60,334 nucleotides of DNA from Bacteroidaceae bacterium (GCA_900771425.1 CAAGNV010000021.1:1-60334); one strand, 5' to 3'. Positions 1-9,237 are shown, counted from the first letter of the stretch. Notes: generated by a model from the letters alone, not told the origin. Made by a program: numbers and translations.

Positions 1-25
1 GCAAATTCTGCCACATCAATCCTAC

Positions 26-105
26 TTCGCTCGGCTTGCCGCTTGCGCAGAGTATCGGAGCAAGAACTACTGTCTACTGACTACTTTTCTACTTAAAGTT
101 GAGCA
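26..105. repeat. Partial copy of dispersed intergenic repeat
   Basis: Positions 26-69 match the central part of the repeat found between menF and menD (about 3864-3906), including the shared core CCGCTTGCGCAGAG. Positions 76-100 are the reverse complement of 5688-5712. The copy is therefore rearranged or folded back. No gene is visible in the first 165 bases. Confidence 0.6.
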
Positions 106-165
106 TGCGAAACTTGAATAATAAAGAAGAATAAAATATGAAAAGTTCACTTCAAAAACTTAGTC

Positions 166-2271
166 ATGGATACATATCAAGAGCAAATAGAGCAACTGCG
201 TAGCCACATATCATTGTTGGAAAGTCGCATAGAACGACTCGAGATGCAGAAACACCCCGACACTCAGGCGACCGCACCTGCAACCAACGTACAGACCGCT
301 ACGTCACAGCCTACGCCACCGCCTGCATACGAGCCAAAGCCCATACGCACCACTATCGATGCCGACACATTCGGCCGGGCAGAAGAGCAACCACGCCGGC
401 AAGCCACACAGGCAAGTACGGGCAGGTCAGCATACAGTCCGAGCCACGACGGCACTATGGAGAAGCGCATAGGCAAGAAGGTGATGAGCATACTGGCTGC
501 CCTACTGGTATTCGCCAGTCTCGTTTATTTCGGCAGCATCATACAAGAGGACCTCAACGACACCGCCAAGATGTGCATCATGTATGCCATAAGCGGCATA
601 GTGGCAGCGGTAGGACTGCTGAATATCAAGAAGGAGAGCAAGTACCACATACTGTACACCTCGTTCGCTGCATGCGGACTTGGTGCCATATACATCACCA
701 GTTTCATAGCACACTTCGCACTGCACCAGATGTCGGAAACTGCTCTGCTTACCGTCATAGCAATATGGATAGCAGTGCTCGTAGTGCTGTCGCGCCGTCT
801 CTCGTCAGTATTCTCCATCATCTGCTACGCGGGCATCATCACGGCATCGGTATTGTCGGTATTTAAGTGGACAGGCTCGCCCGCAGGCATCATACTGTTT
901 GTCCTGAGCACAGGCGCGCTCTACGGAGTAAACGCATCGCGACGCACCACACAAGGGTGGTGGATACTCATATCGTTCCCCATCGTGTGCCTCATCCTCA
1001 TGTTGTGCAACGACAGCGACAACAACATACATATATATCTTACGGCAGCAGCAACGCTCACTGCACTCGTATGGCAGGCGTACTTCTACCCAGTCAGTAA
1101 TGAAACGCCAAAACTATTGCTGGCCGACGGCATCATCACATTCTTCGTGTTGTTGTTCTGCTCAGTCCGTTTAGCCGAAAGTCATCGGTTCGGCGAAGAC
1201 GGCAATGAAATCCTGTCAAATTTAGCATACATTGTGTTTGCACTCATCTCGACAGGCATCTGCGTCTGCTATTACCTACGATATTATAAGTCAGGATATA
1301 AGTATCCGTTCATCGTCATGTTCCTGCTCACAGCCCTTGTACTGCCATGGCTGAATTACGGCGACGCATACGACCAGTATCTGCGGTTTATAGCACCGGT
1401 AACATTGTTGTTGATATTAGGCACTGTACTCGGCAACCGACTGATACGCTACACAGGCTACTTCTATCTTGCCATAACCATCACCCTAAAAGCCGAGTCA
1501 CTGCCTTACTGGGTCTCAGTGGTGTTCTTCGTCGGAGCAATGGCAACCATGATATGGTGGGTTTTGCGCCACTACTCACTGACCGACAAACTGCTGCTTA
1601 CAGCATTGGCTGTCATAGGCTTGATTGCAGCCGACGGCAACGGATTCATCAGCAGTGCCGTGGCCTACATGGCGACAGCAATAGTATGTATGGCAGCAAG
1701 CATGAAATGGTACAATACCAATCCTTGTACGAAGCAGACTGAAGTGCTGGCACGCCGATTGGTCTATCTCATGACATTTATAGTACTGTACACAGGAATA
1801 CTGATGCTATGCGCTGACACGACTGACAACGTCATACTATTTGGATATACATTGGAAGGCACCAAGTCCGTCAGCCTCATGATAATGATTATGGCTGTCA
1901 TAGGCGTAGCCCTCATCAATAACCGCCGTCTGTATAGCGAGCCACTGCCACAGACGCTTACGAGCATCTACCTCGCCACAAAATACCTCATTCTGCTTGT
2001 AGTCATCCTGAACCGTCTGCATGCGTTAGGTTTCATGATCACAATAGCAGGCATAATGCTGGCACTGGCATATATCATTGTAGGATTCCGCTACGAACTG
2101 AAGCCGATGCGCATATACGGACTGATACTGTCGATACTGTGCGTAGGCAAACTGGCACTGACTGACATCGGGTATTCATCGGCACTGATGAAGCCTGTAG
2201 GCTACCTCGTTGCAGGCGCGCTGTGCTATGCCATCAGTTGGTCATACTCTCGCCTTGAAAGGAAGAAATAG
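166..2271 (+). CDS. DUF2339 family polytopic membrane protein
   Basis: The 701-residue protein starts with a short charged coiled-coil-like stretch (residues 1-28, rich in E, Q, L and R). A Pro/Thr/Ala-rich linker follows to about residue 100. From about residue 105 to the end there is an almost continuous series of hydrophobic helices, probably more than 18. This layout of N-terminal coiled coil, linker and many helices matches the DUF2339 family of predicted inner-membrane proteins, whose biochemical role is unknown. It lies upstream of the menaquinone genes on the same strand, but a separate promoter lies between them, so a functional link is not implied. The ATG is preceded by an A-rich stretch rather than a Shine-Dalgarno sequence. 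Confidence 0.8.
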   Translation: MDTYQEQIEQLRSHISLLESRIERLEMQKHPDTQATAPATNVQTATSQPTPPPAYEPKPIRTTIDADTFGRAEEQPRRQATQASTGRSAYSPSHDGTMEKRIGKKVMSILAALLVFASLVYFGSIIQEDLNDTAKMCIMYAISGIVAAVGLLNIKKESKYHILYTSFAACGLGAIYITSFIAHFALHQMSETALLTVIAIWIAVLVVLSRRLSSVFSIICYAGIITASVLSVFKWTGSPAGIILFVLSTGALYGVNASRRTTQGWWILISFPIVCLILMLCNDSDNNIHIYLTAAATLTALVWQAYFYPVSNETPKLLLADGIITFFVLLFCSVRLAESHRFGEDGNEILSNLAYIVFALISTGICVCYYLRYYKSGYKYPFIVMFLLTALVLPWLNYGDAYDQYLRFIAPVTLLLILGTVLGNRLIRYTGYFYLAITITLKAESLPYWVSVVFFVGAMATMIWWVLRHYSLTDKLLLTALAVIGLIAADGNGFISSAVAYMATAIVCMAASMKWYNTNPCTKQTEVLARRLVYLMTFIVLYTGILMLCADTTDNVILFGYTLEGTKSVSLMIMIMAVIGVALINNRRLYSEPLPQTLTSIYLATKYLILLVVILNRLHALGFMITIAGIMLALAYIIVGFRYELKPMRIYGLILSILCVGKLALTDIGYSSALMKPVGYLVAGALCYAISWSYSRLERKK

Positions 2272-2311
2272 CCTATCTCACCTGCTCGCTATATGGTAAG
2301 CAAGGAAAAGA

Positions 2312-2343
2312 TTTGGTGATACAAAGTATTCTTCGTATATTTG
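2312..2343 (+). promoter_or_regulatory. Bacteroidota-type promoter for the men cluster
   Basis: TTTG at 2312-2315 and TATATTTG at 2336-2343 are separated by 20 bases, fitting the TTTG-N19-21-TAnnTTTG consensus. The expected transcript starts about 35-40 bases before the menI ATG at 2386. Confidence 0.7.
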
Positions 2344-2385
2344 CGGTTCGAAACGAGAGAAAAGAGAATCAGAGAATGAATCGTT

Positions 2386-2796
2386 ATGGACTTGAATCAG
2401 ATAAAAGAGCGGCTTGAGGGGTGCGACAGCATGGCTCGCAGCATCGGCATGAGGCTGATATCCACTCCCGACCCACTGAGTTGCACGGCCTCGATGACGG
2501 TCGATGGCTCGAACTGCCAACCTATGGGGTACCTGAGCGGAGGCGCTTCGGTGGCTTTGGCCGAGATGCTCGCCGGCTGCGGTTCGTATGCCCTGCGCCC
2601 CGATGCCAAGGCATGTGTGGGCCAGAACATTCACGCCAGCCACCTACATGCGGCACGCATAGGCGAGACGGTCACCGCCGTGGCACACATAGTACACCAG
2701 GGCAAGACCTCGCACGTGTGGCACGTCGATATCAGCAGTGACACTGACGGAAGACTCATCAGCACGGTGTCGGTAACTAACTGTATCATAGTATGA
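2386..2796 (+). CDS. menI: Hotdog-fold thioesterase, probable DHNA-CoA hydrolase
   Basis: This 136-residue single-domain protein belongs to the PaaI/YdiI hotdog thioesterases. The active-site segment reads GYLSGGASVALAE (residues 48-60): the acidic residue of the family is Glu60, while the usual His of the HGG motif is Ser51. In the menaquinone pathway such enzymes hydrolyse 1,4-dihydroxy-2-naphthoyl-CoA to the free acid in the cytoplasm. The assignment to MenI rests on position: it is the first gene of the men cluster and its stop overlaps the menF start by four bases (ATGA), implying translational coupling. A general PaaI-type thioesterase is the alternative. Confidence 0.82.
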   Translation: MDLNQIKERLEGCDSMARSIGMRLISTPDPLSCTASMTVDGSNCQPMGYLSGGASVALAEMLAGCGSYALRPDAKACVGQNIHASHLHAARIGETVTAVAHIVHQGKTSHVWHVDISSDTDGRLISTVSVTNCIIV

Positions 2797-3785
2797 ACAC
2801 CGCTTTCTACCGGCTGCCTTACGCCGACACATACACTCAGATACGCTCTGAGGACGATGCCCTCCGGCTCTGTTCGTACGACGATCTGGACGGCAGGGAG
2901 GGATTCGTCATCGCGCCCTTCTGCATCACCGGACAGACTCCGCTGCTCCTGCTCGCCGGCACTCCCCGCACCATGCCGCTGCCTGCATGTACCGACAGCC
3001 ACGTCCTGCACGCCACGACTGACGGCACCGACGGCGTCGGGGCTGAGTACGCACGCGACTTCGGGGTGTTTCACCATGCCGTTGCCACCAATCGGTTCGA
3101 CAAGCTGGTACTGGCGCGCACTAGGCAGACGAGGACTGACGGACAGACGGCAGAGCAACTGTTCTTCCGTCTATGCCACGACTACCCACGGGCTATGGTG
3201 ATGCTCATCGACACCGAGATAACGGGTACGTGGCTCATTGCATCGCCCGAGATACTCATCGAGAGCCAGCCGCCCCACCTCTGTACCATAGCGCTGGCAG
3301 GTACCATGCCCTACAGCGAAGGACTGCCCCAGTGGAGCGAGAAGAACAAGCACGAGCAGCACATAGTGGAGCGCTACATAGAGGACACCATAGCGCCCAT
3401 GGCTGCCGGCATCATAAAGGACGGACCACGGACGGTGAGGGCGGGCAACCTGATGCACCTGCGCACCGACTTCCGCTTCCGTCCGCACGAGGGCATTGGC
3501 ATAGGCTCGCTCGTAGCACGGCTGCACCCTACGCCTGCCGTATGTGGCATGCCGAAGGAAGGAGCCCGACAGTTCATCATCGACCACGAATCGACCGACC
3601 GGCGCTATTACAGCGGTTTCGCCGGTCCGCTCAACATCGGAGGCGAGACCCACCTGTACGTGTCGCTGCGCTGCATGAACATAGCCGGCGGCATCATCAC
3701 CACCTATGCGGGCGGTGGCATCATGCCCGACAGCAACATGGAGGACGAATGGCACGAGACTGAACTGAAAATGATATTAAGATAA
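2793..3785 (+). CDS. menF: Isochorismate synthase
   Basis: The enzyme converts chorismate to isochorismate, the first committed step of menaquinone synthesis. The 330-residue protein carries the chorismate-binding signatures: a GTMPYSEG segment followed by KNKHEQHIVERYIED, a RTDFRF segment, and a C-terminal PTPAVCGMPKEGA then YYSGFAGPLN. It is shorter than the roughly 430 residues of E. coli MenF; the reduction is in the N-terminal part. The start is fixed by the four-base overlap with menI. An anthranilate or aminodeoxychorismate synthase is less likely given the neighbours. Confidence 0.9.
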   Translation: MNTAFYRLPYADTYTQIRSEDDALRLCSYDDLDGREGFVIAPFCITGQTPLLLLAGTPRTMPLPACTDSHVLHATTDGTDGVGAEYARDFGVFHHAVATNRFDKLVLARTRQTRTDGQTAEQLFFRLCHDYPRAMVMLIDTEITGTWLIASPEILIESQPPHLCTIALAGTMPYSEGLPQWSEKNKHEQHIVERYIEDTIAPMAAGIIKDGPRTVRAGNLMHLRTDFRFRPHEGIGIGSLVARLHPTPAVCGMPKEGARQFIIDHESTDRRYYSGFAGPLNIGGETHLYVSLRCMNIAGGIITTYAGGGIMPDSNMEDEWHETELKMILR

Positions 3786-3963
3786 GTAGAAAAGTAGTCA
3801 GTAGTCAGTAGTTAAGTAGAGAGTAGAGGTTAGAGCTTAGAGATGATTATACTACTTAACTCCTTCGCTCGGTTTACCGCTTGCGCAGAGCATCGGAGCA
3901 AGAACTCCAAAACTACTCAACTACTAAGAAATCTGAGCAAGTTGAAAACTTGCGAAAGTTGAA
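3786..3963. repeat. Dispersed intergenic repeat between menF and menD
   Basis: The gap is filled by short iterations of AGTAGTC-like and TTAGAG-like units, then TGATTATACTACTTAACTCC and a segment ending near AACTACTCAACTACTAAG. A shorter, clearly related copy fills the menD-menB gap at 5688-5835, and a rearranged partial copy is at 26-105. No promoter or terminator is evident. Confidence 0.75.
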
Positions 3964-3984
3964 CAACATAGCAAAATTACCATC

Positions 3985-5646
3985 ATGTACAGCAATAAGA
4001 CTAACGTAAGCATACTGACCAGCATACTGGCAGAACAAGGAGTGGAGCACGTAGTGGTTTGTCCCGGCAGCCGGAATGCTCCCTTGGTCCATAACTTCAG
4101 CGAATGTGGTTCAATGAAGTGCCACCCCGTCACCGACGAGCGCTCAGCAGGTTTCATGGCCCTCGGTCTGGCTCTGCAATCATGCGGCCGACCGACGGCG
4201 GTATGCGTAACCAGCGGCTCGGCCCTGCTCAACCTCATGCCAGCCGTAGCCGAGGCAGCCTATCAGCACTGCCGGCTCATCGTCATATCAGCCGACCGTC
4301 CCGCACAGTGGATTGACCAACTCGACGGACAGACGCTGCCGCAGCATGGGGCATTGGAGCCATACGTGGCAAAGAGCGTCAGCCTGCCCGAACCTACCGA
4401 CGACGAGAGCCACTGGTACTGCAACCGACTGGTCAACGAGGCTTACATTGCCATGCAACGCACCAACCGACCCGTACATATCAACGTGCCCATATCAGAA
4501 CCGCTGTTCGACTTCAAAGCCAAAGAACTGGAGCAGGAACGCATAGTAAGTTACGTAGATTGGAGCAGCGACTTCAACAAGGAGACCATCAGCCTATATC
4601 AGCGCAAGGCACGACGCCCTATGGTCATCATGGGTCAGGTGCCGTTGGGCATCATACCCGACGACTATACCCAGGAACTCGAAGAGAAGGCAGTGGTGCT
4701 GTACGACCAACTGTCCATCGACGACATGCCGTGCTACCTGACCGACCAGATGCTCTATGCCATGGAAGGCAAAGACAAGACTCTCATGCCCGACTTCGTA
4801 GTCTATTTCGGCGGCAACACAGTGAGCAAGCGGCTGCGCCAGTTCATGCGCCGTCTGCCTCAAGGCTGTCACGTGGCAATGGTCGATGCCGAGGGCGAAC
4901 TGAAGGACGTAGGCATGAACGCCGACTTCCTGATACACGGCCAGACCGACCAAGTGGTCAAGGACATCTACATGACATGGCTCTACGACTACGAACCCAG
5001 CAGCAAGTACATCAACGCATGGAACAACCTGCGCGACAAGGTGAAAGAACGTCACGAGCAGTACAAGCCAGGCTACTCGTCGATGCTTGCCGTAAAATTA
5101 TTCGAAGAGGACATCAAATCCGAATGCGTATATTACGCCAACAGCATGGCGGTACGACTGGGCTGCATCTATGCACGGCACTACATCTTCTGCAACCGCG
5201 GCGTGAACGGCATAGAAGGTTCGCTCAGCACTGCCGCAGGGGCTGCCCTCGCCGCGAAGGACATATCCGACGAGAACATATACTGCGTCACGGGCGACCT
5301 CAGTTTCTTCTACGACGAGAACGCACTGCTGCAGAAACAGCTGACGGGCAACCTGCGCATACTGCTGCTCAACAACCACGGAGGCGGCATATTCGCCACC
5401 CTCAACGGACTTGAGGCATCGCCTGCAAGCCACGAACTGATAGCAGCAAGCCACGACATCAGTGCCGAGGGCATCTGCCGGCAATGTGGACTCGCATACA
5501 AGAAAGCAACGACCGAAGCCGGACTGTACGGCGGCATCGGCTGGCTCAGAAACGAAAAGAGCAACCGCCCCGTCGTGCTCGAGGTAGTGACCAATGCCGA
5601 CGACGACAAACGTGCGTACGAAGAGTATTTCGCTATGCTGAAATAA
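3985..5646 (+). CDS. menD: SEPHCHC synthase (MenD)
   Basis: This is the thiamine-diphosphate enzyme that joins isochorismate and 2-oxoglutarate to give 2-succinyl-5-enolpyruvyl-6-hydroxy-3-cyclohexene-1-carboxylate. The 553-residue length is normal. The N-terminal pyrimidine-binding part includes VVCPGSRNAPL (about residues 23-33) and the TDERSAGFMALG segment with the conserved Glu near residue 51. The C-terminal pyrophosphate-binding part includes CNRGVNGIEGS and a GDLSFFYDENALL metal-binding segment followed by LLNNHGGGIFATL. It lies between menF and menB on the same strand, separated on both sides by repeat DNA rather than tight spacing. Confidence 0.96.
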   Translation: MYSNKTNVSILTSILAEQGVEHVVVCPGSRNAPLVHNFSECGSMKCHPVTDERSAGFMALGLALQSCGRPTAVCVTSGSALLNLMPAVAEAAYQHCRLIVISADRPAQWIDQLDGQTLPQHGALEPYVAKSVSLPEPTDDESHWYCNRLVNEAYIAMQRTNRPVHINVPISEPLFDFKAKELEQERIVSYVDWSSDFNKETISLYQRKARRPMVIMGQVPLGIIPDDYTQELEEKAVVLYDQLSIDDMPCYLTDQMLYAMEGKDKTLMPDFVVYFGGNTVSKRLRQFMRRLPQGCHVAMVDAEGELKDVGMNADFLIHGQTDQVVKDIYMTWLYDYEPSSKYINAWNNLRDKVKERHEQYKPGYSSMLAVKLFEEDIKSECVYYANSMAVRLGCIYARHYIFCNRGVNGIEGSLSTAAGAALAAKDISDENIYCVTGDLSFFYDENALLQKQLTGNLRILLLNNHGGGIFATLNGLEASPASHELIAASHDISAEGICRQCGLAYKKATTEAGLYGGIGWLRNEKSNRPVVLEVVTNADDDKRAYEEYFAMLK

Positions 5647-5687
5647 GAGGAGACACATAGCATCATTTATAAAAGTTTCGCTAGAGC

Positions 5688-5835
5688 TCAACTTTAAGTA
5701 GAAAAGTAGTCAGGAGACAGTAGTAAAGTAGAGATTAGAGATTAGAGGTTAGAGATGATTATACTACTTAACTCCCTTTAACTCCAAAACTACTCAACTA
5801 CTAAGAAATCTGAGCGAAGCGAAAGTTAAATAACA
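5688..5835. repeat. Dispersed intergenic repeat between menD and menB
   Basis: This is a shorter homologue of the element at 3786-3963. It has the same order of AGTAGAAAAGTAGTCAG, TTAGAG iterations, TGATTATACTACTTAACTCC and CAAAACTACTCAACTACTAAG. The segment 5688-5712 is inverted at 76-100. Confidence 0.75.
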
Positions 5836-5858
5836 ACATCAAAAAAGGACTCATAATC

Positions 5859-6716
5859 ATGGACTGGAAGAAGATAAAAGACTTCAAGGAGATATTACTC
5901 GAGGAATGTGACGGCATAGCCAAGATAACCATCAACCGACCTCGTTACCGCAATGCCTTCACACCCCTCACCACTCTTGAACTGTCGCAGGCATTCTCCA
6001 TCGTCAGGGAGCGCGAAAGCGTGCGTGTGGTACTGCTCACAGGTGCCGAGACACCACGCAAGGATGGACAGACCGACGAGGAATGGCTACGCACACAGGC
6101 ATTCTGCTCGGGAGGCGACATGCACGTAAAGGGGCGCGGCGGATACATCGATGCCGAAGGTGCGCCACGGCTCTCGGTGCTCGACGTACAGATGCAGATA
6201 CGTCGTCTGCCCAAGCCCGTAATCGCCATGGTCAACGGATTTGCCATCGGTGGCGGACACGTACTGCACGTAGTGTGCGACCTCACCATCGCAGCCGAGA
6301 ACGCACGCTTCGGACAGACAGGACCGAAGGTAGGCTCGTTCGATGCAGGCTTCGGCTCGTCATACCTCGCACGCATAGTCGGACAGAAGAAAGCCCGCGA
6401 GATATGGTTCCTCTGCCGCCAGTACACAGCACAGCAGGCCGAGGCTATGGGTATGGTAAACTGCGTGGTACCCCTCGAACGGCTCGAAGACGAATGCGTG
6501 GCATGGGCTAAGGACATGATGCGCCTGTCACCACTTGCACTACGCATGATCAAAGCCGGACTCAATGCCGAACTCGACGGGCAGGCCGGCATACAGGAAC
6601 TTGCAGGCGACGCCACGGCACTCTACTACATGCTCGACGAGGCACAGGAAGGCGGAAAGGCATTCCTCGAGAAACGTACCCCCGACTGGTCGAAGTTCCC
6701 TAAATTGCCCATGTAG
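5859..6716 (+). CDS. menB: 1,4-dihydroxy-2-naphthoyl-CoA synthase
   Basis: This crotonase-fold enzyme cyclises o-succinylbenzoyl-CoA to DHNA-CoA. At 285 residues it has typical MenB length. Visible signatures are ITINRPRYRNAF near residue 27, the oxyanion-hole segment AFCSGGDMHVKGRGGY, the second loop NGFAIGGGHVLHVVCDLTIA, and GPKVGSFDAGFGSSYLAR, which is characteristic of MenB rather than other enoyl-CoA hydratases. The C-terminal TPDWSKFP is also typical. It is followed 44 bases later by menC. Confidence 0.96.
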   Translation: MDWKKIKDFKEILLEECDGIAKITINRPRYRNAFTPLTTLELSQAFSIVRERESVRVVLLTGAETPRKDGQTDEEWLRTQAFCSGGDMHVKGRGGYIDAEGAPRLSVLDVQMQIRRLPKPVIAMVNGFAIGGGHVLHVVCDLTIAAENARFGQTGPKVGSFDAGFGSSYLARIVGQKKAREIWFLCRQYTAQQAEAMGMVNCVVPLERLEDECVAWAKDMMRLSPLALRMIKAGLNAELDGQAGIQELAGDATALYYMLDEAQEGGKAFLEKRTPDWSKFPKLPM

Positions 6717-6760
6717 CCATAGTCTTGTCGTACCACCACACAATCCTATCGTAACCATAT

Positions 6761-7783
6761 ATGCCAATACATATCAACCTGACAGAGAAGATACTGCACT
6801 TCAAGAAACCGGCACGTACATCACGAGGCGAATACACCGAACACCGCATGGTACTGGTGACCATGACCGACGACGACGGACGCATCGGCATAGGCGAGTG
6901 TGCGCCACTGCCCGACTTGTCGGCTGATGCTCACGAGTACGACGATCTCGGACGGGTTGCCCGACTCATCGAACAGTCTCTCGCCAGCGATGACTATGCC
7001 GAGACCCTGCGCCCCTATCCCGCCTTGCTCTTTGCACTCGAGTCGGCCATGTACGACATCAACCAGTCGCCTACGCTCTACGACACACCCTTTGCACGCG
7101 GCGAGGTCGGCATACCAACCAACGGACTGGTATGGATGGCATCGTACGACGACATGCTTCAACAAGTAAAGGACAAGCTGAAGGCAGGATTCCGCTGTAT
7201 AAAACTGAAGATAGGTGCCATCGACTGGGAAGAGGAAATCAAACTGATAAGCCTCATACGCAGTAAGTTCAGCCGCGACATGCTCGAACTGCGTGTCGAT
7301 GCCAACGGTGCCTTCACCCCCGACAATGCCATGGAACGGCTCGTCCAACTGGCACAGTACGGCATTCACAGCATAGAGCAGCCTATACGTCAGGGACAAT
7401 GGGACGCCATGGCACGGTTGTGCAGTTCATCCCCCATACCTATTGCCCTCGACGAAGAACTCATCGGCATCAATGCCCTCGACGACAAGCAGAAGATGCT
7501 CGACACGGTACGTCCCCAGTTCATCGTCATAAAACCAACCCTCCACGGTGGCATGGCAGGCACACTCGAATGGGCAAGCCAGGCACAGAAGCGCGGCATT
7601 GGGTCGTGGATGACAAGCGCCCTCGAAAGCAATGTCGGACTACGCAACGTGGCTCTGCTCGCCGCAAGGATTTACGGCCGCGACTGCACCTTCCCACAAG
7701 GTCTCGGCACCGGATTGCTCTTTACCGACAACATAGCCATGGACATCGAACTGCGTGGCAACAAACTGTTTATGATACAATAG
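6761..7783 (+). CDS. menC: o-Succinylbenzoate synthase
   Basis: MenC is an enolase-superfamily dehydratase that converts SHCHC to o-succinylbenzoate. The 340-residue protein shows the KLKIG motif (catalytic Lys near residue 150), the metal ligand series DANGAF, SIEQPI and ALDEEL, and a second catalytic Lys in VIKPTLHGG. In pathway order it acts before MenE and MenB. The menE start lies nine bases after its stop, so the two are probably co-translated. Confidence 0.93.
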   Translation: MPIHINLTEKILHFKKPARTSRGEYTEHRMVLVTMTDDDGRIGIGECAPLPDLSADAHEYDDLGRVARLIEQSLASDDYAETLRPYPALLFALESAMYDINQSPTLYDTPFARGEVGIPTNGLVWMASYDDMLQQVKDKLKAGFRCIKLKIGAIDWEEEIKLISLIRSKFSRDMLELRVDANGAFTPDNAMERLVQLAQYGIHSIEQPIRQGQWDAMARLCSSSPIPIALDEELIGINALDDKQKMLDTVRPQFIVIKPTLHGGMAGTLEWASQAQKRGIGSWMTSALESNVGLRNVALLAARIYGRDCTFPQGLGTGLLFTDNIAMDIELRGNKLFMIQ

Positions 7784-7792
7784 AAGCACGTC

Positions 7793-8860
7793 ATGACTAC
7801 AAGCGAGTTTCTCAGCGAATGGATGGGCAGCAGCCCTACCGTCAGCGTACACACCAGCGGCAGCACAGGCAAGCCCAAGCAGATGATGGTAGAAAAAGCA
7901 CGCATGACGGCATCGGCACGCATGACGTGCGACTTCCTCGGTCTGCACGAGGGCGACACCGCACTGCTGTGCATGTCCGTCGATTACATTGCAGGCAAGA
8001 TGATGATAGTACGCAGCATAGAGCGCCACATGCAGCTCGTCGAGGTAACGCCTTCGAACCATCCGCTCAGGGGCAATCTCGACCGTCAAATAGACTTTGC
8101 CGCCATGGTACCGTCACAGATATACGAGACACTAAAAGTACCTGCAGAACGCGAGCGGTTGGCACGTATCCGTCACGTCATCATCGGAGGCGGAGCCATT
8201 TCGGAAGCAATGCAGCAGGAACTGCGCTCGTTTCCCAATGCCATCTGGAGCACATACGGCATGACCGAGACGTTATCGCACATAGCACTACGCCGACTGA
8301 GCGGCAGCGACGCCACCGACTGGTACACTCCTATGCACGGCATATCGCTCAGCCTCACGGACACGGAGCCATACGGCATGGATGCCATGACCGACACGGA
8401 TGCCACAGTGAACAACAATGGGACGGAGGGCAACACACGTGTAGGACGACTTGTAATCAACGCGCCCCATCTCTGTGCCCATGCCCTGACCACCAACGAC
8501 ATAGCCGAACTGACCGACGATCATCGGTTCCGCATCATCGGGCGTACCGACAACGTCATCTGCTCGGGCGGCATAAAACTCCATATCGAACAGATTGAAG
8601 AAGCACTGCGTCCATACATGCCTCATCCGTTCTGTATTACCAAGCAACCCGATGCCAAGTTCGGAGAGATAGTGGTGCTGCTCATCGAGACAGACGACAA
8701 ATCACCTCTCACCGACACATTCAACCCAAAGGAGATATTCCCGACAGCACTGCCCCCCTACTCATACCCGAAGAAAGTCATACCCGTCAGCCACATTCCA
8801 CTGACACCCAACGGTAAGATTGACCGTGCCGCTGCCCAGCAATTGGCAAAGGAAGAATAA
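7793..8860 (+). CDS. menE: o-Succinylbenzoate-CoA ligase
   Basis: The adenylate-forming enzyme activates o-succinylbenzoate with ATP and CoA. The 355-residue protein starts almost directly at the P-loop-like motif HTSGSTGKPKQMM (about residues 20-32), then has STYGMTET (A5-type motif), a GRTDNVICSGGIKLH hinge segment, and the C-terminal catalytic-lysine segment TPNGKIDR. It is about 100 residues shorter than proteobacterial MenE because the N-terminal subdomain is reduced. It is the last men gene here; menA and menH are not in the window. Confidence 0.92.
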   Translation: MTTSEFLSEWMGSSPTVSVHTSGSTGKPKQMMVEKARMTASARMTCDFLGLHEGDTALLCMSVDYIAGKMMIVRSIERHMQLVEVTPSNHPLRGNLDRQIDFAAMVPSQIYETLKVPAERERLARIRHVIIGGGAISEAMQQELRSFPNAIWSTYGMTETLSHIALRRLSGSDATDWYTPMHGISLSLTDTEPYGMDAMTDTDATVNNNGTEGNTRVGRLVINAPHLCAHALTTNDIAELTDDHRFRIIGRTDNVICSGGIKLHIEQIEEALRPYMPHPFCITKQPDAKFGEIVVLLIETDDKSPLTDTFNPKEIFPTALPPYSYPKKVIPVSHIPLTPNGKIDRAAAQQLAKEE

Positions 8861-8968
8861 CTGCCCATCAGACATTGAAGCAGAATTGACCAATTAAGGT
8901 TGTTCGCACCAATAATGTGATGGGGGATTACTGGCTGATGTATCGGAATACACACCTTGGTCTCACTC

Positions 8969-9100
8969 CAGTACTTCCTGCTCGGTACTCCAGTACTTCC
9001 TGCCCGGTACTCCAGTACTTCCTGCCCAGTACTCCAGTACTTCCTGCCCAGTACTCCAGTACTTCCCGCTCGGTACTCCAGTACTTCCCGCTCGGTACTG
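8969..9100. repeat. Six tandem 22-bp repeats with ScaI-type palindromes
   Basis: Exactly six 22-bp units start at 8969, 8991, 9013, 9035, 9057 and 9079. Each begins CAGTACTTCC and ends in GGTACTC or AGTACTC, so AGTACT/GGTACT half-palindromes recur at fixed phase. Variation is limited to a few positions (T/C and G/A). There are no spacers, so it is not CRISPR. It lies between menE and the bidirectional terminator. Confidence 0.95.
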
Positions 9101-9137
9101 ACGTAAGACCTTGTTGTGTGAATGTAAACAAATAGAA

Positions 9138-9180
9138 ACAGGCAACATAATATCGTGGTACGACGTATTATGTTGCCTGT
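9138..9180. terminator. Bidirectional terminator between menE and udk
   Basis: A perfect 15-bp stem (9138-9152 with 9166-9180, containing GGCAACATAATA) encloses a 13-base loop between two convergent genes. It can serve both strands. The U-tracts are weak (TTTT on + at 9183). Confidence 0.75.
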
Positions 9181-9237
9181 AGTTTTGCTATGTGTTTATG
9201 TGAGGGTGCAGTTTGGTCACCAATAAAGGCGTATGCG

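Noticed and set aside
4560..5414. Open frame of about 284 codons inside menD
   Set aside because: Shadow frame with Arg/His/Gln-rich composition; menD is certain in the other frame.
7399..8598. Long open frame of about 400 codons over menC and menE
   Set aside because: It runs in another frame through two well-supported enzymes and has a skewed Arg/His-rich composition typical of a shadow frame.
8969..9100. CRISPR array
   Set aside because: Units are contiguous with no spacers, and no cas gene is in the window.
8917..9148. Repetitive open frames on both strands across the CAGTACT array
   Set aside because: The frames stay open only because the 22-bp unit lacks stop codons; the predicted peptides are pure repeat, with no start context or promoter.
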